The notes: generated by a model from the sequence alone, not told the origin. A stretch of 7,370 bases of DNA from an uncultured Bacteriovoracaceae bacterium (GCA_937952395.1 CALFYV010000148.1:1-7370); one strand, 5' to 3'; shown: positions 1 through 6,962, counted from the stretch's first letter. Translations and numbers: made by a program.

Positions 1-563
1 AGCTTACCCCGAACCTCTCCTTTATAAAGGGATTCTTTTTGAGAGGGCCAGCCCTGGACCTCATGAGACGTAATTTCTAACTTATCCCCATTTTCAGCAT
101 TCGTGGTTTGTGAGCGGATGTTGCCCCAGGCTGAAAAATAGTTTTTATTTCGCCAGAAACGCAGAACCTTGGCTTGAAACTCAGCCCCTTCATAACTTAA
201 TTGCACGTTGTCATTTAATTCTATCAATTCGCTTTCATCACTTACATCCGCCCTACTTGAACTGAAATAAATGGGAGTATCCGATTTTTGACTAAAAGCC
301 TTACCATGTGGGACTTCAAAGGAGAGAGAATTACCATCACCAAGCATATCAAGCTTATCTGCATTCAGTAGCAATACAGGTTCATTATTTTGAAATAAAA
401 AATACTCAACAGTTTCAAAATGACTCTCACTGCGTTTAAGTTCCTCCTTCAGATTTAACTCTGATTGAGTGGAGGTGCTCTCAAGCCAATAGGTAGAAAA
501 AAAAGTAATAAAACTTATTGAAAAAAAGACGACCAAGGTGGAAAAAGAGGGTAAGTGAAGCAT
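1..563 (-). CDS. LptC-like membrane-anchored envelope protein, 5' part only
   Basis: The frame is open from an ATG at 563 to the window edge (187 codons), so the C-terminus and downstream genes lie to the left. Residues 9-26 form one hydrophobic segment with no cleavage site, suggesting an inner-membrane anchor with the rest in the periplasm. Residues 37-50 are charged and could be a short coiled coil. From about residue 85 the pattern resembles the LptC/LptA beta-jellyroll fold: a strand ending in 'IELNDNVQLSY', then 'AWGNIR', then 'DKLEITS' and 'YKGEVRGK', like the repeated 'i.L.gnV.l / d.L.t' strands of those families. LptC links the LptBFG ABC transporter to the LptA bridge that carries lipopolysaccharide to the outer membrane. 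ATG 563 is preferred to the in-frame ATG 569 because AGGA lies 5 nt upstream of it. The family call is by eye; another single-pass periplasmic protein remains possible. Confidence 0.6.
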   Translation of the reverse strand, partial: MLHLPSFSTLVVFFSISFITFFSTYWLESTSTQSELNLKEELKRSESHFETVEYFLFQNNEPVLLLNADKLDMLGDGNSLSFEVPHGKAFSQKSDTPIYFSSSRADVSDESELIELNDNVQLSYEGAEFQAKVLRFWRNKNYFSAWGNIRSQTTNAENGDKLEITSHEVQGWPSQKESLYKGEVRGK

Positions 564-581
564 GAACATCCTAATGGCACT

Positions 582-610
582 ATTATATCCCTTTTCCTCA
601 CCTAAGATAA
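582..610 (-). promoter_or_regulatory. Probable sigma70-type promoter of the LptC-like gene
   Basis: On the minus strand a perfect TATAAT lies at 587-582. A weak TTATCT (3 of 6 to TTGACA) lies at 610-605, 17 nt away. The predicted start near 575 would leave a leader of about a dozen bases with AGGA just before the ATG at 563. The -10 is convincing; the -35 is poor, so an activator or extra contacts may be needed. Confidence 0.5.
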
Positions 611-626
611 GGGAATTTCACCCTTT

Positions 627-656
627 TTGACGTTATTTTGACTCTTATGCTAGTGT
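627..656 (+). promoter_or_regulatory. Possible promoter of mutS
   Basis: TTGACG (4 of 6 to the -35 consensus) at 627-632 is followed after 18 nt by TAGTGT at 651-656. The latter is a poor -10 but is preceded by TGC, as in extended -10 promoters. A start near 663 would leave only about 8 bases before ATG 671. It would also exclude the in-frame TTG 638 and ATG 647 as translation starts. This is a weak call. Confidence 0.28.
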
Positions 657-670
657 CATTTTCACTTGAT

Positions 671-3349
671 ATGAAAGAAGAAGAGAAGGCCAAATCCACA
701 GTTCAACTCCTCGAGAGCATTGTTGCTTCGGGACAAAAATTAACTCCAATGATGGAGCAATATTATAATATCAAAAAACAATATCCAGAAACCTTATTAC
801 TTTTCAGAATGGGTGACTTTTACGAGCTGTTCTTTGATGACGCTCGTGAGGCTTCCCAAATACTCAATATTGCTTTAACTCATCGTGGAAAAATCGCAGA
901 CATTGCCATCCCGATGGCGGGAATTCCTCATCATGCTGCGAATGCATACATCGATAGAATTACATCTTGTGGTAAAAAAGCCGCTATTTGCGAACAGACA
1001 GAAGATCCTAAACTAGCAAAAGGAATTGTAAAAAGAGCCGTCACTCAAGTCGTAAGTCCAGGCATGCCTTTTGATTTAGAAAAGGCTGAAAAATACGAAA
1101 ATAAATACATGGCCAGTGCCTACTATCAAGATGGAAAATTTTCTTTAAGCTTCATTGATTATACCACTGGTGATTTTTTTGGAATGATATTAGAAAGCAT
1201 TAACGAAGTCGCTGAAACACTTAGCATATATTCCCCAAAAGAATTTTTAAGCTTCCTTGGTCAATGGGATAATTTTCATGAGTTCAATGAATCATTCGAA
1301 CGTACATCTATTTTAAAAACACACTTATCTCAAGAATATTTTGAAACAAAACACACTCAATATTATATAGGAAAAATTATTCCAGGTTTTGAACGAGATG
1401 AAACACTTAAATCAAATTCGATTATTTTGAATTCAATTGGCGCTCTTGCTTATTATATTTGCTCAACTCAATCATTGGAAAGTTTAAGTCATATTCGCCC
1501 CTACCGTTTGCAAAATAAAAATCAATCCTTAAAAGTCACATATCCAACATTAGTTGGTTTAGAAATTCTGCCTTCATATCAAAAGAATTATAAAGATTCC
1601 GTCTTGGGTTTTTTTGATAAAACAAAAACCTCAATGGGGACAAGAAAGCTTAAAGAGATTTTTCAAACGCCGTTAAGAAACATAGATACGATAAATCAGC
1701 GTTTAGATATTATTGATTATTTTAAAAATAACCAAGAAGTGTTGGTTAACGTAAAAGAATTATTAAAAGATATTCGTGATCTTGATCGCATCATGGCCAA
1801 AGTAACTACATCGAAAGCAAACGGTGCAGACCTATTGAATTTGGCCCAAGGAATTCAAATATTCTTTCAATTAGAAAAAATCTTACCTCCCGATTTGGTC
1901 AACCTAATACCCAAATGGAAAAACAAGACCGACAAAGACATATCAGATCTAGCTAAAAAACTTATTTCAACTCTTAATGATGAGATAGGTGCAAACCTCG
2001 AGAAAGGAAATCTCATTAAAGACGGAGTTTGTCCAAAAAGAGATCGCCTGGCATCGTTGTCGCAAAGTGCTGCATCTGAACTAGTGAAACTCGAGACTCA
2101 ATATCGTAAGAGAACGGGAATCAATACGCTCAAAATTAAATCTAATAATGTCGCTGGATATTTCATCGAAGTATCTAAAAGTCATATGAGTAAAGTTCCA
2201 AAAACTTTCCAGCGTAAACAGACACTGGTCAATAGCGAACGATACCTAACGCAAGAACTATTGGATTTTGAAAAGGATATTGTTTCAGCCAAAGATAAAC
2301 TTTATAAACTAGAACGACAAATATTTGATGATTTACTATCAGAGATAACTCATTTGTCGTCATTCATTTTAGAACTGGCCTCTTCTCTTGCTTTAATTGA
2401 TTGCTTTCAATCATTTAGTTGGATGGCAATACAAGAGGGATTATCTCGTCCGCACCTTCGTGAAAATAAAAAAATATTAAACGTAAAAAATGCTTGGCAT
2501 CCTTTGATTAAGGCTAATATTAAAGATCATTTCGTCTCTCACTCACTTTCTTTGGATTCAAATCAGTTTTTTGGTTTAATAACAGGTCCAAATATTTCTG
2601 GTAAAAAAACCGTCATGCGAGAGATGGCCATCATTCAATTTCTGGCTCAACTTGGATCTTTTGTCCCCGCCCAAAATGCAGAACTTAACCTTTGTGATTA
2701 TTTATTTTCTCGTCTTGGTGCAAGTGATGATATCATCCGTGGTCAATCAACTTTTATGGTTGAGATGAGTGAGACTGCCGAAATCATTCGTCATGCCACT
2801 GAAAATTCTCTGATTATATTAGACGAGATCGGCAGAGGTACTTCAACTTTTGATGGTCTTAGTATTGCTTGGGCCTTGGTGGAATATCTTAACAAAAAAA
2901 CTAAAGCTATTACCTTATTTTCAACTCATTACCATGAGCTAATTGATCTGGTTAAAGATTTAATAACCGCCAAAAATTTAACCGTTAAGACAGTCAATTA
3001 TAAAGGTAAAGTTCAATTTCTCTATACTTTAATCGAAGAGGGTGCAACCCAAAGTTTCGGTATTCATGTTGCTGAACTGGCTGGATTACCCCAAGAAATT
3101 TTAAATCGTTCACAAGAAATTCTTTCTTCCTTGGAGAACAATACTCATCAGCATAAAAAAATCATCGAAGAAAATAAGTTTGAGAGAATTAATCAACTAA
3201 GCTTCTTGCAGGAACAACCGATTTTTCATATTCCTGAATATTTAGAGAAACTAGAACGTGAAATTCAAGACTTAGATATAATAAATTTGACCCCTCTTCA
3301 GGCCATTCAAAAACTTGATCATCTGAAAAATGAAATCATAAGACATTAG
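671..3349 (+). CDS. mutS: DNA mismatch repair protein MutS (variant Walker A)
   Basis: MutS recognises mismatches and small loops and, with MutL, starts mismatch repair. Numbering from ATG 671 (892 aa; family usually 850-880), the mismatch-binding Phe-x-Glu is present (F50, E52 in 'FRMGDFYELFFDD'). Next come connector, core and clamp regions, then the ABC ATPase from about 560. Walker B 'DEIGRGTST' starts at D718, followed by 'LFSTHYHEL' and 'GATQSFGIHVAELAG'. The tail has a possible beta-clamp motif, QLSFL (842-846), and a C-terminal segment like the E. coli MutS tetramerisation region. Walker A reads GPNISGKKT (639-647): Lys646 replaces the usual Ser/Thr. Walker spacing is otherwise normal and the frame is intact. 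The frame extends upstream to TTG 638 and ATG 647, but no start has a Shine-Dalgarno; 671 is chosen because upstream codons look non-MutS. RDD follows after 68 bp. Confidence 0.96.
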   Translation: MKEEEKAKSTVQLLESIVASGQKLTPMMEQYYNIKKQYPETLLLFRMGDFYELFFDDAREASQILNIALTHRGKIADIAIPMAGIPHHAANAYIDRITSCGKKAAICEQTEDPKLAKGIVKRAVTQVVSPGMPFDLEKAEKYENKYMASAYYQDGKFSLSFIDYTTGDFFGMILESINEVAETLSIYSPKEFLSFLGQWDNFHEFNESFERTSILKTHLSQEYFETKHTQYYIGKIIPGFERDETLKSNSIILNSIGALAYYICSTQSLESLSHIRPYRLQNKNQSLKVTYPTLVGLEILPSYQKNYKDSVLGFFDKTKTSMGTRKLKEIFQTPLRNIDTINQRLDIIDYFKNNQEVLVNVKELLKDIRDLDRIMAKVTTSKANGADLLNLAQGIQIFFQLEKILPPDLVNLIPKWKNKTDKDISDLAKKLISTLNDEIGANLEKGNLIKDGVCPKRDRLASLSQSAASELVKLETQYRKRTGINTLKIKSNNVAGYFIEVSKSHMSKVPKTFQRKQTLVNSERYLTQELLDFEKDIVSAKDKLYKLERQIFDDLLSEITHLSSFILELASSLALIDCFQSFSWMAIQEGLSRPHLRENKKILNVKNAWHPLIKANIKDHFVSHSLSLDSNQFFGLITGPNISGKKTVMREMAIIQFLAQLGSFVPAQNAELNLCDYLFSRLGASDDIIRGQSTFMVEMSETAEIIRHATENSLIILDEIGRGTSTFDGLSIAWALVEYLNKKTKAITLFSTHYHELIDLVKDLITAKNLTVKTVNYKGKVQFLYTLIEEGATQSFGIHVAELAGLPQEILNRSQEILSSLENNTHQHKKIIEENKFERINQLSFLQEQPIFHIPEYLEKLEREIQDLDIINLTPLQAIQKLDHLKNEIIRH

Positions 3350-3417
3350 ATTGTAAACAGCGCTTTTTCATCAAATTTCAGACTCATTTTCCGATAAATA
3401 TATAAGGTGGAAAGTGT

Positions 3418-4065
3418 ATGATGAAGCCAAATGAAAAAATTCTTAATTTAAATGATTATTTAGACCAACGTCCTAAAGAATCAATTACAGCTTTTTTTGC
3501 TAAAAAACTTAATGCAACTATCAGCAAGAGAGTTTTTGCTTTTTTCATAGATATTTTTATCATTAATTTTATCAAGTTTGGTATTTTTTCGGCTTACTCA
3601 GCTTTTCTTAACGGTTTTCTTTTCTCTCTCCCAGGAAAAAAAATAGCTTATATGAGTAAAAACCTCATCAGTATTGAACCTCTGGTAGGCTTAACAATTC
3701 TCTATGGTTATTTTCTTTTTTGTTACTATGTCACTCACGGTAAAAGCCTTGGTAAAAAAATAATGAAACTATCAGTTGTCAGCGACTCTTATCTAACAGG
3801 GAATATGCTACACAAGAGCCCTGAGCTTAAAGAAGCTTTTTTAAGAGCGAGTGGATATGTAATATGTTATTTGAGTGCTGGTATTCTTTTTTTTATGCCT
3901 TTTTTTAGAAAAGATAAACGCGGTATCCAAGATATACTTTCCAAAACTTCTGTCTTAGAAGATAAACAACTTTATGAGTATTTTATCTCTCAAGAGAAAA
4001 AAGATGAGCAGATTGTTTATCTGAATCTTGAAAGCTTAGAAGACAAGACAAAAACAGCAGCTTAA
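3418..4065 (+). CDS. RDD family integral membrane protein
   Basis: This 215-aa inner-membrane protein has the RDD domain layout. The first helix carries R38, A41 and D45 ('KRVFAFFIDIFII'), and a second helix spans about 87-106. Next come the loop 'GKSLGKKIMKL' (108-118), a third helix around 143-163, and the closing 'DKRGIQDILSKTSVL' (166-180), matching the family's 'D.RG.HD..a.T.V'. A charged hydrophilic tail follows (181-215). RDD proteins are a poorly defined group; a few are linked to ion transport, but no substrate can be read here. The start is well supported: AAGGTGG at 3404-3410 sits 7 nt before ATG 3418, and a second ATG follows at once. It lies 68 bp after mutS with no terminator between them, so co-transcription is plausible. 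Its TAA directly abuts the stop of convergent aspS. Confidence 0.85.
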   Translation: MMKPNEKILNLNDYLDQRPKESITAFFAKKLNATISKRVFAFFIDIFIINFIKFGIFSAYSAFLNGFLFSLPGKKIAYMSKNLISIEPLVGLTILYGYFLFCYYVTHGKSLGKKIMKLSVVSDSYLTGNMLHKSPELKEAFLRASGYVICYLSAGILFFMPFFRKDKRGIQDILSKTSVLEDKQLYEYFISQEKKDEQIVYLNLESLEDKTKTAA

Positions 4066-5838
4066 TCAGATCGTGAACTTCATTTTTAAATCATCTAATT
4101 GTTCTTTATTGGCACTCGATGGACTCGCTGCCATTAAATCGGTCGCTGCATTTGTTTTAGGAAAAGCAATGACATCGCGAATGAACTCAGTTCGATTAAA
4201 AATCATCATAATTCTATCAAGACCAAAGGCAATACCAGCATGTGGAGGAGTTCCATATTTAAGGGCCTCAATGAAAAATCCAAATTGTCTTTCACAATCT
4301 TCTTTGGTGAAGCCTAGTATATCGAACATTTTTTGCTGAACCTTGGTATCAAAAATTCGTACAGAACCACCACCTAACTCATAACCATTACAAACCACAT
4401 CATAAGCATTGGCTTTAATATTTTTTAAATCTTGGATATTGCCCTTAATAAATTTTTCTTTGTCCTCATCAACTGGAGAGGTAAAAGGGTGATGGAGAGC
4501 ATAAAAACGTTTATCATCTTCGTTATATTCCAAAAGTGGAAAATCATGAATCCAAACGAAAGCAAATTGACCTTCCTTAATAAGATTCAACTTTCTAGCT
4601 AAATGCCGCCTTAAAGCATCTGTCGAATCATGAGTGATTTTATGAGATAAATCTGCACAAAAAAGCCATAATCCATGACCTTTTTCTATACTCATACTTT
4701 CTAATTTTTTTAATACGTCTTCAGATATAAATTTAGAGACTCCACCTGTAATACCTTCTTTTGAAGTTTTAAACCAGGCAACACCTTTACCGCCATAAGG
4801 TTTCACAACTTCAGTCAAGGCATCAATATCTTTTCTAGCAAGAATACCCATCGCTTCCGGAATAAAAAGCGCTTTAATCAAACCGTTCTCTCTGACAGAT
4901 GAGAAAACCTTAAAATCAACACCCTCGACACAATCATTCACAATCATATGCTTGAGCGCAAACCTCAAATCGGGCTTATCACTGCCATAATCACGAAGAG
5001 CTTCATCATAAGTCATTTGTGGAAGTTCAAAATTTTTGTCTAGCGAGAAAATATTTTTTAACAATTTTGTTGCCAAGTTTTTTATATATTCTTGTCTTGA
5101 AAAGCTAACCTCAATATCAATTTGAGTAAACTCTGGTTGTCTGTCTGCTCTTAGATCTTCGTCTCTAAAACATTTACAAATTTGAAAATACTTATCTGTT
5201 CCTCCAATCATCAGTAATTGCTTTAGAGTTTGAGGCGATTGTGGGAGGGCATACACCTTACCTGGGTGAACGCGACTTGGAACAATATAGTCCCTTGCGC
5301 CTTCAGGGGTGGTCTTGTAAAGAATAGGAGTTTCCACCTCAATAAACCCTTCACCATAAAGAACTTCACGAGCTTTGCGAGCTGTATCTGAACGTAATTT
5401 TAGATTATTTTGTAAATGATTAGTTCTTAAATCCAAATAACGATATTTAAGCTTTAAATCATCACTAGATTCAATAGCACCATGAGGTAAGAAAGGGACA
5501 TTATCTGCATATGAAAGAAGTTTTATTTCACTGACCTGTACTTCAATCTCACCAGTCATCATATTTTTATTTTTTGCTGACTCGGGTCTTTTCTTCACAA
5601 CACCCTTGGCCATTAAAACTGATTCTAATGAGAATTTTTTTAATTCTGATGTATCCCCACCATAATTTTCGAAACCCAATTGTGTGATACCATATTTATC
5701 TCTAAGATCGATAAAATGAAGACCGCCTAAATCTCTATACTTATTCATCCAACCGCAGAGAATGACTGTTTTTCCTTCATCACTTGTCTTAAGTTCGCCA
5801 CAGTGATGAGTACGCATTAGTCCAGATAGTTCGGCCAT
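4066..5838 (-). CDS. aspS: Aspartyl-tRNA synthetase, bacterial type
   Basis: AspRS charges tRNA-Asp with aspartate in the cytoplasm. At 590 aa it is full length for the bacterial type. It has an N-terminal anticodon-binding OB fold (about 8-110), then the class II catalytic core: motif 1 around 'GFIEVETPIL' (164-173), the aspartate-site 'ALPQSPQ' (197-203), motif 2 'FRDEDLRADRQPEFTQIDIE' (224-243), and motif 3 'GIAFGLDRIMMIF' (535-547). The insertion between motifs 2 and 3 (about 290-410) is the bacterial GAD domain. ATG 5838 has AGGGGAG 6 nt upstream. M8 (ATG 5817) aligns with the E. coli start but lacks a good ribosome site, so a 7-residue extension is preferred. Residues tied to tRNA-Asn discrimination are mixed (L37, S87), so whether it also charges tRNA-Asn is open. 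It is divergent from the DUF192 gene with a 33-bp gap. Confidence 0.98.
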   Translation of the reverse strand: MAELSGLMRTHHCGELKTSDEGKTVILCGWMNKYRDLGGLHFIDLRDKYGITQLGFENYGGDTSELKKFSLESVLMAKGVVKKRPESAKNKNMMTGEIEVQVSEIKLLSYADNVPFLPHGAIESSDDLKLKYRYLDLRTNHLQNNLKLRSDTARKAREVLYGEGFIEVETPILYKTTPEGARDYIVPSRVHPGKVYALPQSPQTLKQLLMIGGTDKYFQICKCFRDEDLRADRQPEFTQIDIEVSFSRQEYIKNLATKLLKNIFSLDKNFELPQMTYDEALRDYGSDKPDLRFALKHMIVNDCVEGVDFKVFSSVRENGLIKALFIPEAMGILARKDIDALTEVVKPYGGKGVAWFKTSKEGITGGVSKFISEDVLKKLESMSIEKGHGLWLFCADLSHKITHDSTDALRRHLARKLNLIKEGQFAFVWIHDFPLLEYNEDDKRFYALHHPFTSPVDEDKEKFIKGNIQDLKNIKANAYDVVCNGYELGGGSVRIFDTKVQQKMFDILGFTKEDCERQFGFFIEALKYGTPPHAGIAFGLDRIMMIFNRTEFIRDVIAFPKTNAATDLMAASPSSANKEQLDDLKMKFTI

Positions 5839-5866
5839 TGAAAACTCCCCTAATATTTAGGATAAT
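5838..5866 (+). promoter_or_regulatory. Candidate promoter for the DUF192 gene
   Basis: TTGAAA (5 of 6 to TTGACA) at 5838-5843 is followed by exactly 17 nt and then GATAAT (5 of 6 to TATAAT) at 5861-5866. Transcription would start at about 5872-5874, on the ATG itself, giving a leaderless message. The -10 overlaps the AGGA that would otherwise be the ribosome site, so only one role can hold in a given transcript. The box overlaps the first base of the aspS start codon. Confidence 0.38.
5849..5861. repeat. 13-nt inverted repeat in the aspS/DUF192 divergent gap
   Basis: CCTAA-TAT-TTAGG lies near the middle of the 33-bp gap between the two start codons. Each arm contributes to one gene's ribosome site: AGGGGAG for aspS on the minus strand and AGGA for the DUF192 gene on the plus strand. 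It could be a small operator or simply the result of two purine-rich ribosome sites facing each other. The second reading is more economical. Confidence 0.4.
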
Positions 5867-5871
5867 TACTT

Positions 5872-6417
5872 ATGGGCAAAGTTATAGCGCAATTTTCACT
5901 ATTCATCAGCAAAAACCTATGGATAATGGCCATAATTGGCTTTCATGGGTGCCAAAAAGAAATTAAGCCTATTCCATTATCGCTTCTAAGCAGCTCTAGC
6001 GTTCAAATAGAAAGTGGAGAAGAGTTGAAAGTTCGTATGGCCCTAACCACACAACAGCAGGTACAAGGACTCAGCGGTGTTCAAGATTATGAATTTCGTG
6101 ATGATGAAGCCATGCTTTTCTTTAATCTCGAAGACTCTCTAAGACAGTTTTGGATGCCTGATACCTATTTTAATCTTGATATTTTCTTCTTAGATAGAAA
6201 TCTAGTGGTTCTTGATGTAGACCGTGATGTGCCACATTACATTGGTCGTGAAAATCCTGAGAAAATTCCTAGAGCTAAACCTGTTTATTGCCGTCACGTT
6301 TTTGAAATGAAAGCCAGTTCAGCTTTATCTAAAAAAATTCAAAAAGGAATGAAACTTAAATGGACTGGGAAGTTCCCTCTTGAGCAAATAGAACTAAGTA
6401 TTCGTCAGCTCCAATAA
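5872..6417 (+). CDS. DUF192 family secreted protein or lipoprotein
   Basis: This 181-aa protein has a hydrophobic N-terminal signal (about 7-26) ending in 'GFHGC' with Cys27. That resembles a lipobox, but the -3 and -2 positions (Phe, His) are atypical, so lipoprotein status is likely rather than certain. The DUF192 domain runs from about 50 to 164: 'QVQGLSGV' (63-70, for the family's 'R..GLM'), 'EAMLFF' (79-84), 'FWMPDTYFNLDIFFLD' (93-108, for 'FWMknT.ipLDiiFid'), and 'VFEMKAS' near 143-149 with 'GMKLKW' closing the domain. DUF192 proteins are small, exported in many bacteria and of unknown biochemical role. ATG 5872 has AGGA at 5859-5862, 9 nt upstream. Residues 165-181 lie beyond the domain and in the stretch overlapping the convergent FtsB-like gene. 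Confidence 0.88.
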   Translation: MGKVIAQFSLFISKNLWIMAIIGFHGCQKEIKPIPLSLLSSSSVQIESGEELKVRMALTTQQQVQGLSGVQDYEFRDDEAMLFFNLEDSLRQFWMPDTYFNLDIFFLDRNLVVLDVDRDVPHYIGRENPEKIPRAKPVYCRHVFEMKASSALSKKIQKGMKLKWTGKFPLEQIELSIRQLQ

Positions 6418-6898
6418 CTCCTAAATGATCCCTTGCTAATTTTTTTTGGTAAGATTTACTAGTACGAATCAACAATATTTCTTCTTGAAGCTGCCTGATT
6501 TCCTGTTTCCCACTTACTATTTCCCTATTCATTTGCTCAAGTTGTTCATGAGTTTGAAAGTATTCCCAGACACCGCGATCCATAAAAAAAAGTCGCATCA
6601 GTAAGGCAACAAATAAATACCAAGGTGAGCGTCTTACATGCTTTTTTATATCGATAGTTTTTTCTTTAGCTTTTCCGTATTGAAAATGAGTACCAAATGA
6701 AGATTTCTTTTTCTTTCTCACATTAACTAATTCAACGTCTTCGTAACGAGCAACACGTTTCCTTGCAGTTGAATCAATCGATGAAGATATTCCTGAACTA
6801 CTGGCAACTGGAATGCTTAAGCGTTTTCTTTTACTATTATTTTCTTCAATGGGATCGTAATGATAATGCTTGAGAGTTTCACCGACTAAAAAATCCAT
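6356..6898 (-). CDS. ftsB: FtsB/DivIC-like septum formation initiator protein with long N-terminus
   Basis: FtsB and DivIC are small bitopic proteins that pair with FtsL in the divisome and control septal peptidoglycan synthesis. Numbered from ATG 6898 (180 aa), residues 1-91 are hydrophilic and basic with 'KRKR' and 'KKKK' clusters, predicted cytoplasmic. Residues 92-114 form one membrane segment ('WYLFVALLMRLFFMDRG') interrupted by Arg102. A coiled coil spans about 115-145, and the family C-terminus follows: 'KKLARDHLGVIGADEYLVLF', matching E. coli FtsB 'ARNELSM..PGE.FYRLV'. E. coli FtsB is about 103 aa with almost no cytoplasmic part, so the 90-residue extension is unusual. ATG 6898 is chosen because AGGA lies 8 nt upstream; for the in-frame ATG 6907 the AGG touches the start codon. 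The last 20 codons overlap the convergent DUF192 gene. The paralogue assignment (FtsB rather than DivIC or another coiled-coil protein) is less sure than the family. Confidence 0.82.
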   Translation of the reverse strand: MDFLVGETLKHYHYDPIEENNSKRKRLSIPVASSSGISSSIDSTARKRVARYEDVELVNVRKKKKSSFGTHFQYGKAKEKTIDIKKHVRRSPWYLFVALLMRLFFMDRGVWEYFQTHEQLEQMNREIVSGKQEIRQLQEEILLIRTSKSYQKKLARDHLGVIGADEYLVLFAQEGTSQSI

Positions 6899-6933
6899 AC
6901 TAAACATCCTGTTTTAGTTATTTCTTTGTCTTT

Positions 6934-6962
6934 ATTTTACTCTGAATACTTTCTTGACTCAA
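6934..6962 (-). promoter_or_regulatory. Sigma70-type promoter of the FtsB-like gene
   Basis: On the minus strand TTGAGT (4 of 6) at 6962-6957, a 17-nt spacer, and TAAAAT (5 of 6) at 6939-6934 make a good promoter. The predicted start near 6927 gives a leader of about 30 nt before ATG 6898, containing the AGGA ribosome site. The -35 box lies inside the 17-bp palindrome at 6950-6966. The promoter is downstream of the S41 gene's terminator, so the FtsB-like gene is probably its own transcription unit. Confidence 0.6.

Noticed and set aside
563..569. Paired in-frame ATGs with the first fused to AGG (569/563, and likewise 6907/6898) as a translational control element
   Set aside because: AGGATG simply arises when AGGA is followed by TG; the second ATG in each case has a normal ribosome-site spacing.
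2603..2609. Frameshift in the seven-A run of the mutS Walker A codons
   Set aside because: The frame is correct on both sides (GPNISG before, TVMRE after), so a base was not gained or lost; only a substitution is possible.
3359..3368. AGCGCT followed by T5 after mutS as a terminator
   Set aside because: A six-base self-complementary word has no loop and cannot form a stable hairpin.
3393..3405. GATAAATATATAA before the RDD gene as a -10 box
   Set aside because: No acceptable -35 at 16-18 nt, and the box runs into the ribosome site; AT-rich chance and co-transcription with mutS are as likely.
4073..4339. 88-codon plus-strand open frame
   Set aside because: It lies wholly inside aspS on the opposite strand, has no ribosome site and shows no family resemblance; it is a shadow of the aspS C-terminal coding sequence.
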